From: Rickettsiales bacterium
GTDB lineage: Bacteria; Pseudomonadota; Alphaproteobacteria; Rs-D84
Assembly: GCA_031283185.1 (NCBI GenBank)
Contig: JAITCH010000004.1
Span: forward strand, 1-32,860
Direction: 5' to 3'
DNA: 32,860 nucleotides
This document shows, in pieces, positions 8,632-16,041 of the stretch. Made by a program: the position numbers and the translations under genes. The notes under the pieces are model-generated. The model was not told the origin of the DNA. It made no database searches and was given only the letters and a program-made list of their open reading frames with translations. Numbering within the stretch: position 1 is the stretch's first letter; each line of letters starts with the position of its first letter.

Positions 8632-10557
8632 TTAGCCGACTAGTTCGCGGAGGGCGAGGTATAATTGCCCAACATCGGTTTTAAGCAAAGTTTGTTGAAT
8701 GGCATCTTTATTCGGATCGGTCGCCGCGTCCAATAACATCTTGTGAAAGCCCCTCATAAACTGCGTAGCACTGCCCCTAAACGCAGCATCCGAACGCCAT
8801 AAAATCTGCAACTTTTTCGTGTCCGCGCCCTTTACAATTTTCGCAAACCATTTCGCAAATACGCCCTTGTCCCCTTCATTATATCTATCCCAAACTTGAT
8901 CCGGCACCGGCGTGTTCGCCGCCCGCACCAAGTCCACAGAAATCTCGTTCAGTTTTTCTAGTATCGCGCCCGCGCGAGACATAAATGGAGTTTCATTCGG
9001 CCGAGATTGCCCGGTCAAGCCGGGCAATGACTGATTATTACTGGGCTGTGAAATGGATGCACGCGCACCCTCCATCCCGCCAGAAAGGGATTCCATTTTG
9101 CTTAATGCTTTGGAATAATCTGTCAGCAACTCCATCATCATTTGACGAGATTGCTCGGTCAATTTTTCCAACTTTAATGACGAATTCGCCACACCTAAAA
9201 TAGACTCTTCCGCCGCCGTGCTCAGCGATTTTAATTTGGCATCAAACGCCTCTATGTCCTGCGACAATTTGTCCGAAACAGCCACAGACCCTTCGGTAAT
9301 TTTCGGCAGCAAGCCCGTATATTTCGCAATCGTATCCTGCAACGGATTCAGACGCGCTACCAATTCCTGCGCCATATCTATCATACCCGCTGACTGCTGT
9401 GCAATCTTCCCACCCATAATTTCCAAATCCGTAAATGCGCCCGCGATACCCTGGCTCATCGCCGAAACATTTTCCGAGAACTTTGTTGTCGCGTTTCCAG
9501 TCTCTGCCAATGTCCCATTCGCCTGATCAGAAACCTTTTGCAAGCCGCCCAACATATCGGCAATCATTTCACGGACTTCGTTCTGTAATCTCCCGGTCAG
9601 CCCGGTAATCTGCGCCGACAGACCCTTGACCATGCCTTCGGCATCACTTGTATGCTCCATCAATGTCTGCACTGACCTTTCTAATATCTGCTGCTGCTTG
9701 TCAATCGAACTTTCAGTCAGGCGCACCTGGCTGCCAGCCGCACTCGCCGTATTTATAATCGCGCCCAACTGCTGATCCAATATGTGTTTCGATTCCCGCG
9801 CAACCGATGAAATTTTTTCCAAATGCGCGTCTACCAAATTCGCGTTCCGTCCCAACAATTCTTCCAGCCCGGAACTTTCCGATTTGACCCGCGCGAATTT
9901 TTCCGCCGTATCGTCAAGCAATGCAGACAATCTTTTTGACGCCGCATCCGATTCCACAGCAAACGAATTCATCTGCACCGTATTGCCTTCTAAATTCGCC
10001 GACAACGCAGACGATAACTTTGCCGTTTCATCCGACCATTCCGCCACAACTTGGCGCACGCCGGAAACCCTGTCAGATATATCAATGGATAATTCTTCGG
10101 CGCGCGACATCAAGTTGCCTACATTCTCATTAAACTCGTGCGAGGATTCCGCCAGATTTTTCCACTGATCCGAATTTACAACCTTGTAAAACTGCGTCAG
10201 GCGCGCGTCCAGCAATGTCGTGATTCCAGTCAGCCGCTCCGCCGCCGCATTCGCCGTCTGAACCAATCGAACATTTTCCCGGTCAAGCGTATCGCCAATC
10301 TGCTGCGCCCTTGTGGTCTGCAACTCTATCGCCTGCGACATCTTGTTCACCGCCGTAGACATCGCAGCAAGGTGCGAAGATGTCAAACCCGACACCAAAT
10401 TCCGCAATTCATCCATCTTGACCAATGAAGGCTCTGCCAGGATCCGCGCCAAATTGCGCGATGTCTTGGACGACCTTACCATCGCAAAAATGGCAAAAAT
10501 CAAAGTGGCGCATAATATAACAGCCACAACCGAAACTAATATAAACATCGGATTCAT
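8632..10557 (-). CDS. Membrane-anchored long coiled-coil protein, unknown function
   Basis: Start likely MNPMFILVSVVAVILCATLIFAIFAMV (10557), then about 500 aa of heptad-like Ala/Ser-rich coiled coil and a folded C-terminal domain. Confidence 0.6.
   Translation of the reverse strand: MNPMFILVSVVAVILCATLIFAIFAMVRSSKTSRNLARILAEPSLVKMDELRNLVSGLTSSHLAAMSTAVNKMSQAIELQTTRAQQIGDTLDRENVRLVQTANAAAERLTGITTLLDARLTQFYKVVNSDQWKNLAESSHEFNENVGNLMSRAEELSIDISDRVSGVRQVVAEWSDETAKLSSALSANLEGNTVQMNSFAVESDAASKRLSALLDDTAEKFARVKSESSGLEELLGRNANLVDAHLEKISSVARESKHILDQQLGAIINTASAAGSQVRLTESSIDKQQQILERSVQTLMEHTSDAEGMVKGLSAQITGLTGRLQNEVREMIADMLGGLQKVSDQANGTLAETGNATTKFSENVSAMSQGIAGAFTDLEIMGGKIAQQSAGMIDMAQELVARLNPLQDTIAKYTGLLPKITEGSVAVSDKLSQDIEAFDAKLKSLSTAAEESILGVANSSLKLEKLTEQSRQMMMELLTDYSKALSKMESLSGGMEGARASISQPSNNQSLPGLTGQSRPNETPFMSRAGAILEKLNEISVDLVRAANTPVPDQVWDRYNEGDKGVFAKWFAKIVKGADTKKLQILWRSDAAFRGSATQFMRGFHKMLLDAATDPNKDAIQQTLLKTDVGQLYLALRELVG
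8999..9033 (+). repeat. PE-C inside the minus-strand coiled-coil ORF
   Basis: ggccgagattgcccggtcaagccgggcaatgac; read on the minus strand as SLPGLTGQSRP. Confidence 0.85.
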
Positions 10558-10582
10558 TTTTAACTTTCCTTTCCCAAACAGC

Positions 10583-10592
10583 ATTATATAAT
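10583..10592. promoter_or_regulatory. Symmetric ATTATATAAT -10 element between divergent genes
   Basis: Perfect palindrome containing TATAAT on both strands, between start codons 10557(-) and 10601(+). Confidence 0.5.
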
Positions 10593-10600
10593 GTGAAACT

Positions 10601-13291
10601 ATGGAAGACAACAACAAATTATTATCGCCAGAACAGGCCGCCGCAAGCAGCCCGGAAAATAATGTATGGGTGCAGGCAAACGCCGGCACGGGTAAGACAA
10701 CAATCCTGATTGAACGATTAATGACCCTGTTGAAAAACGGAGCGGATTTTGGATCAATCCTTTGCCTGACATACACTAATGCCGCGGCGGTTGAAATCCG
10801 CGAACGCATAACAGACGCGTTGGAAAAAATGGCGCGAGCCGGGCAGGGCGAATTATTCTATAAATACATCGACAATATGGATAAATTAAAAATCCAAACG
10901 ATGCACGGATTCTGCCAGGAAATTTTGCGGAGGTTTCCGATTGAGGCAGGAGTCAATCCTTCGTGGACATTAATTTCAGATACCGACAGAAACCGAATAA
11001 TCGGAGAAGTGTTTCGGAATATGTGGAACGACCAAACAGACGCCGAACTGAAAGAAGCATTCTCACACATAATGGATAAATTATCCGAATGGGGATTCGG
11101 CGAACTGCAAAAGTTAATCGCAGGGTTGTATAAGGACTTTTTCTCGTTGGATTTTAACTTTAATAATCTGGCGCAATTCATTGAAACAATTAGGAAAAGT
11201 TTTGATGGCTGCGAATTTGATAAAAATGCGTTTTTATCGCCTGAACGGATGCAACTTCGCGCCAAATATGGAGAGAAATTAGTTGACGCCTGCACAGGAA
11301 AAGACGGCGTTGTAAATGCCTTGAAAGTCGCAAATGGAATATGCAGATTTGCAAAAGGCGAAATCAGTTTCGAAGAATATCGCAGCGTCTTTATAAAAGC
11401 AGATTTTAACAAAAAGACCACAGCGCAAATTCCAGAAAAAAAATTCGGTGCGGAACTTGCAATGTTCGTGATGGCGGAACAATCCGAACTTTATATTTCC
11501 GCGCAAGCCGAGGCGAATGATGAACTGCTGCGCGACACAGCTGCTTTATACATACTGGTAGTTAAATTTGCCGAGGGTTTCCGCCGTGCCAAAGGGAAAG
11601 CAGGGCAATTGGATTATGACGATCTTATCCTTTACACCGCGCAACTTTTCAATCGCCAGGAAATGTCCGGTTGGGTTATGTCGCAACTGGATTCTAAGAT
11701 CCGACACCTGATGGTAGACGAAGCGCAAGACACCAGCCCCGGACAATGGGGCATAGTCAAAAGCATCCTATCCGACTTTTTTATCGCCTCTGGGCGGCCG
11801 TCATTATTCGTGGTCGGCGATCCAAAACAATCCATATATTCATTCCAAGGTGCCGACCTGTCCAGTTTCTTTGCCGCAGGTGAAGATATCCAGGCGCACC
11901 TGACCCAAAACCAATTGGAATTCCAAAAAATCAACCTGGAAACAACATACAGAACCGCACAAATCGTCCTGGATGCCGTAGATTACTTTTTCGGCATTGA
12001 TTCAATAGCTTGCATCACAAAATGGAAGGAACGCCCTCGGCATATTTCGGGGCGAATTGGGGCAGTGGGGAAGGTTGTAGTGCACGGGGTTGGGAAGAGT
12101 GGAAATGATCTAACCACCCCGGTCGCCGAAGGCGACCACCCCGCCACCATTGGCGGGGAATTTACCACTACCCCGTCCGCCTACGCTTCGCTACGGCGCG
12201 ACACCCCTTCGCCAGCGAAGGGGACTTTGTCGTGCTACGAACCGCCAACGAATGGGAATTTAGAATATGCAAAAGAGGTGGCGGGGGAAATTAAAAAGAT
12301 TTTAGATGCGCGTCCAGATCTGTCGCCGTCCGATATAATGGTCTTGGTTAAAAAACGCCGACCACACGCCGACAACATCATCGCCGCTTTATCCGAAATC
12401 GGAATACCAGCCGCTGGTGCCGACCGAGTTGCGCTTGCCAAATCTTTGCCTGTTAAAGACCTGTTGGCGTTAATGAAATTCTGCGTCAATCAGACGGATG
12501 ACTTTTCGCTGGCGTGCGCGTTGCGGTCGCCTTTATTCGGAATCACGGAACAGGAGTTGTTTAAGTTGTGTCGGGAGCGTGGGGAGAAAACATTGTGGAA
12601 TGTAATATGCTCAACCACCCCGTCCGCCGAAGGCGGACACCCCTCCAACTTGGAGGGGAATTTATCGGAAATAATATCATTATCAAAAACAAATGCGCCG
12701 TATGCGTTCCTGATGAAAGTTCTAAATGCCAATGGGCGGCGGGAAAATATCATTCGGCGCATCGGTGCAAACTCCATCGACCCACTGGAAGAATTCCTTA
12801 CCCTTGCCCTGTCATTTGAACGCACTCAGCCCGGCGGGTTGATGGAATTCATAGACTGGTTTGTTCGCGGCGAATCCGAAATCAAACGCGAAATGGACAA
12901 TGTCAACGGCGTGCGAATCTTGACCATATACGGCGCAAAGGGACTGGAAGCCCCCGTCGTATTTTTGGTCGATACCACCGCCATCCGAGGCAAACGAGAC
13001 GCAAACCCCGCCGTCCAGGTTGGTGAACATCATTGGGCTTGGAGTGCCGGAGCGGGCAAACTTTCCGCCCTTTACGCCGTCGCCAAGGATGTCGCCGAGG
13101 CCAAGGATTTGGAGGAATACTACCGACTGCTTTATGTTGCAATGACGCGAGCGCGAGATGAGTTGCATATATTCGGATGCATCGGCAAGAACGCCGTGCC
13201 GGAAAATAGTTGGTTCGCGGCGTTGGGACGAGAAATGGCGAATTTTGATGGTGCGAGGGTGGAGGGCGAGGATATTGTTATAGAGGGGTGA
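10601..13291 (+). CDS. addA: AddA-type UvrD/Rep superfamily helicase lacking the C-terminal nuclease domain
   Basis: Walker A QANAGTGKTTILIERL; LMVDEAQDTSPGQW; VVGDPKQSIYSFQGAD; YGAKGLEAPVVFLVDT; LLYVAMTRARDELHIFG; stop soon after motif VI. Confidence 0.88.
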   Translation: MEDNNKLLSPEQAAASSPENNVWVQANAGTGKTTILIERLMTLLKNGADFGSILCLTYTNAAAVEIRERITDALEKMARAGQGELFYKYIDNMDKLKIQTMHGFCQEILRRFPIEAGVNPSWTLISDTDRNRIIGEVFRNMWNDQTDAELKEAFSHIMDKLSEWGFGELQKLIAGLYKDFFSLDFNFNNLAQFIETIRKSFDGCEFDKNAFLSPERMQLRAKYGEKLVDACTGKDGVVNALKVANGICRFAKGEISFEEYRSVFIKADFNKKTTAQIPEKKFGAELAMFVMAEQSELYISAQAEANDELLRDTAALYILVVKFAEGFRRAKGKAGQLDYDDLILYTAQLFNRQEMSGWVMSQLDSKIRHLMVDEAQDTSPGQWGIVKSILSDFFIASGRPSLFVVGDPKQSIYSFQGADLSSFFAAGEDIQAHLTQNQLEFQKINLETTYRTAQIVLDAVDYFFGIDSIACITKWKERPRHISGRIGAVGKVVVHGVGKSGNDLTTPVAEGDHPATIGGEFTTTPSAYASLRRDTPSPAKGTLSCYEPPTNGNLEYAKEVAGEIKKILDARPDLSPSDIMVLVKKRRPHADNIIAALSEIGIPAAGADRVALAKSLPVKDLLALMKFCVNQTDDFSLACALRSPLFGITEQELFKLCRERGEKTLWNVICSTTPSAEGGHPSNLEGNLSEIISLSKTNAPYAFLMKVLNANGRRENIIRRIGANSIDPLEEFLTLALSFERTQPGGLMEFIDWFVRGESEIKREMDNVNGVRILTIYGAKGLEAPVVFLVDTTAIRGKRDANPAVQVGEHHWAWSAGAGKLSALYAVAKDVAEAKDLEEYYRLLYVAMTRARDELHIFGCIGKNAVPENSWFAALGREMANFDGARVEGEDIVIEG
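12112..12227 (+). repeat. PE-A + PE-B composite inside addA
   Basis: aaccaccccggtcgccgaaggcgaccaccccgccaccattggcggggaattt|accactaccccgtccgcctacgcttcgctacggcgcgacaccccttcgccagcgaaggggactt. Confidence 0.9.
12612..12663 (+). repeat. PE-A inside addA
   Basis: aaccaccccgtccgccgaaggcggacacccctccaacttggaggggaattta, read TTPSAEGGHPSNLEGNL. Confidence 0.9.
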
Positions 13292-13315
13292 GGAGGGAAT
13301 ATGGTAGATGGTGCG

Positions 13316-13496
13316 AACCACCCCGTCCGGCGATGCCGGACACCCCGCCACCCTTGGCGGGGAATTTTTATTGACCACTACCCCGGCACGGCAAAGCCGT
13401 GCCGCCCCTTCGCCAGCGAAGGGGAATTTTGTGCGATTAACAAGCACCAACCACCCCGCCCTGCGGGCGCACCCCTCCCCAGGATGGAAATTTTAT
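13316..13496 (+). repeat. PE-A, PE-B, gtgcgattaacaagcacc module, PE-A
   Basis: Three palindromic units between addA and the next gene. Confidence 0.85.
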
Positions 13497-13530
13497 TGGT
13501 GGGGAAGTAAATTTATGCTATAATTCTCTT

Positions 13531-14811
13531 ATGAGAAAGATTGCGCGAAAAATTAAAAATGACCCAATGTTCCGGCCGACTAACGAATTCGTCGGACAAC
13601 TTCCAAAGGAATTTTTCGCAAATGCAAACGGCGATATCGCCGCCATAACCCGCACTGCACAAGATATGTTTTACGAATTTTCTAAACAGGTGCAGGCACT
13701 TGATTTGCAATTCAATGAAGGGTTTGAACAGCAATCCGAACTTACCGCCGCCATAATCAATGCGACCAAAGAAATGACAACGCGTCTGCGCGAAACCTTC
13801 CAAATAGACGGACTGGAATTTACATATTACGGCAAGGGTCAGATTGGCAGAACATTCCTGATCCAAACACCCAAACGCAAATATATGCTGAAAATCTTCC
13901 GCCATATCGATTCTATTTCTGAAACAAGCAAAGCACAGCACAACATCCCATTCGCACATCAAAACATAGAATTAAAACATATCATGCTTGCCAATAAATA
14001 CGATTCCGCACGCACTGCGCCCAAACTTTTTATGGGGAAATTCGGGTTGGACGGATTTATCCTTATGAACTTTGTGGATGAAGAAAATGTCAAAAATCGC
14101 CCGGGTTCCGGCGTGTTCCAAAAGGCCGCTACACTACTTTTAACGGCTGACCGCAGTTCTGACAATAATAAGGGCGATACTATGCTGGACTTTGGCTTGA
14201 CCAAGCCTGTGCAGGAATTTAAGAATCCGTTGGTGCTGAAAATCGCACGACATATCGCAGATGCGCTTGATACCAACAGCAGCAAAAAAGCGCGTTTGGT
14301 AATGCAACAATATGGCCAAACGGCAGAGTTCAAGGCCGCAATGGACAGCATTATCAAACGAGCCCCCACGGCCATCCTAATTGAAAACGGCAATAATTTT
14401 CCATTTGACGCAATGCGGGAATTCGGTATAGAACAGGAAATGATCGGACGAAGAATGTCCTTTTTGTCAGGTAATGCTCCGCGATATTTTAAGGGGCAAT
14501 ATACTTTGACGCAATGCTTCCAATTCTGGTATACCTGCATCAAAAAAGGGCAATGCCGCGATAGTATGTCGCAAATGATTCGTGATGCGTTGCAATATAA
14601 TGTGCCGGTTAAAGACCTTGTTGAGATGGGTATTACGAGCGACGAAATACTGGCAGAATCTGACCAGATGGACGCGCGGCGTGCGAGTAAGGCAAGAGCA
14701 GTTCTGAAATTGTTGGAAAAGGGCGGGTTGATGGCGAAGATTAATGCAAGGTTGCGCGGGGTAAAGGGCAAAGAGATTACGGCGATTATTGGGAAGGGTG
14801 GAAGAGGGTAG
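13531..14811 (+). CDS. Divergent protein-kinase-like protein (tentative)
   Basis: GKGQIGRTFLIQTPKRKYMLKIFR (G-loop and VAIK-like Lys), GFILMNFVDEE (hinge-like), RSSDNNKGDTMLDFG (degenerate catalytic loop plus DFG). Confidence 0.45.
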   Translation: MRKIARKIKNDPMFRPTNEFVGQLPKEFFANANGDIAAITRTAQDMFYEFSKQVQALDLQFNEGFEQQSELTAAIINATKEMTTRLRETFQIDGLEFTYYGKGQIGRTFLIQTPKRKYMLKIFRHIDSISETSKAQHNIPFAHQNIELKHIMLANKYDSARTAPKLFMGKFGLDGFILMNFVDEENVKNRPGSGVFQKAATLLLTADRSSDNNKGDTMLDFGLTKPVQEFKNPLVLKIARHIADALDTNSSKKARLVMQQYGQTAEFKAAMDSIIKRAPTAILIENGNNFPFDAMREFGIEQEMIGRRMSFLSGNAPRYFKGQYTLTQCFQFWYTCIKKGQCRDSMSQMIRDALQYNVPVKDLVEMGITSDEILAESDQMDARRASKARAVLKLLEKGGLMAKINARLRGVKGKEITAIIGKGGRG

Positions 14812-14818
14812 GTGGGTC

Positions 14819-15195
14819 TAACCACCCCGTCCGCCTACGCTTTGCTACGGCGCGACACCCCGCCACCATTGGCGGGGAATTTTATTTGGCCGAGATCCCC
14901 CGGTCAAGCCGGGGGATGACTTATTACAAATATCCCGGCCTACGCCGGGATGACGAGTGGGGGTAGTCTGGTGTGGCGAATATATAGGTGGACGCGACAC
15001 TTATGACAAAATATCCCCGCCTGCGCGGGGATGACGAAGAGTGGAGGGGAATTTTATTGACCACTACCCCGTCCGCCTACGCTTTGCTACGGCGCGACAC
15101 CCCTTCGCCAGCGAAGGGGACTATTGTGCGACTGCATCAGACGAAGGGGAATTTTATTCGGCGAGATCCCGGTGTCAAGCACCGGGATGACTTTA
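14819..15195 (+). repeat. Dense palindromic-element cluster: PE-A, PE-C, PE-D, PE-D, PE-B, PE-C
   Basis: Units at 14819-14886 (A), 14888-14925 (C), 14926-14955 (D), 15006-15034 (D), 15058-15122 (B), 15158-15195 (C, arms atcccggtg/caccgggat). Confidence 0.85.
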
Positions 15196-15206
15196 TTGTT
15201 TTATGC

Positions 15207-15234
15207 TTGACAAAAATGGGAATGGGATTATAAT
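15207..15234 (+). promoter_or_regulatory. Consensus sigma-70 promoter
   Basis: Exact TTGACA - 16 nt - TATAAT, 27 nt upstream of ATG 15262. Confidence 0.75.
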
Positions 15235-15261
15235 TTAACTGAAAACCAAAAGGATTCCGCT

Positions 15262-15930
15262 ATGACAAGAATTTTAATATCCGAAGACTTTGCAATCAAC
15301 CGCATCGGGGAAGATGCCTACCTGGACCTTAGCGACTGGCAAATTTCCCAAGTGTTAGCCCAATTAAATAGCCCAACATTTAGACTGAACGCGCCTTCGT
15401 TCGTGAAAGTTTCAGATAACGAAATAAAAATATATGGCAATTCATATCTGCCCAGCCAGATAATATCCATCAGTTCCAAAGGTCATTCAACCCTGGATGG
15501 GAATGAAGAATATTACTATAAGCCGGAATATCCGTTCTGCATAACCGATTACGACTATGTCCAAGATAAATTCGGACGAATCGTGGACTTTGGTAAGGAA
15601 TACAAAATCAATATAACCCAAGCTCTAATAATCCCAACCGCGTGGAATGGCGAAAATGCAGACGGAAAACGCGCAGGTGAAGCCGTCCCACAACAATACA
15701 ATTTTAATTGCCCGGATGAGCATTGCAATGTATTGGTCATCCCATGCGAAGATGATATACCACTTAATTGTGGCGCATTCGCGGACAATAAACGCAACAT
15801 CGGACAATTTGTATGGCATGTCGGACGCAGCGTGGTGGACGAAATAGGCGGATCACCTTACTTCCGAAGCGCGTTCCGCAATGCAATAGAATCCGCATCC
15901 AAAAATAAAGAATATAGAGGGAGTATGTAG
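15262..15930 (+). CDS. Hypothetical protein, unknown function
   Basis: 222-aa ORF with strong promoter and SD-like aaggattcc. Confidence 0.65.
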   Translation: MTRILISEDFAINRIGEDAYLDLSDWQISQVLAQLNSPTFRLNAPSFVKVSDNEIKIYGNSYLPSQIISISSKGHSTLDGNEEYYYKPEYPFCITDYDYVQDKFGRIVDFGKEYKINITQALIIPTAWNGENADGKRAGEAVPQQYNFNCPDEHCNVLVIPCEDDIPLNCGAFADNKRNIGQFVWHVGRSVVDEIGGSPYFRSAFRNAIESASKNKEYRGSM

Positions 15931-15942
15931 GTAGATAGTTTT

Positions 15943-16000
15943 TTACCACTACCCCGTCTGCCTTCGGCATCCACCCCTTCGCCAGCGAAGGGGACTTTTT
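15943..16000 (+). repeat. PE-B
   Basis: accactaccccgtctgccttcggcatccaccccttcgccagcgaaggggactt. Confidence 0.85.
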
Positions 16001-16041
16001 TTAGCAGTTGAAAAGTGGATTTAGGCAATGTATATTATGGT

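Noticed and set aside
9590-9620. ctcccggtcagcccggtaatct as another PE-C copy
   Set aside because: Lacks the gccgag left end, tcaa loop and tgactta tail; fits ordinary coiled-coil coding sequence (QITGLTGRL).
8632-10557. Coiled-coil protein as a ZorA-like or RmuC defence/repair protein
   Set aside because: No MotA/ExbB-type channel region or RmuC domain motif recognised; neighbour addA alone is not evidence.
105-13330. PE-A left end (cgaaccaccccg) as a tRNA T-arm-derived (SINE-like) element
   Set aside because: The reverse complement cggggtggttcg only loosely resembles a T arm; no other tRNA features, so not supportable.
13959-14825. 288-aa antisense ORF opposite the kinase-like gene
   Set aside because: Mirror frame of a better supported gene; no recognisable motifs.
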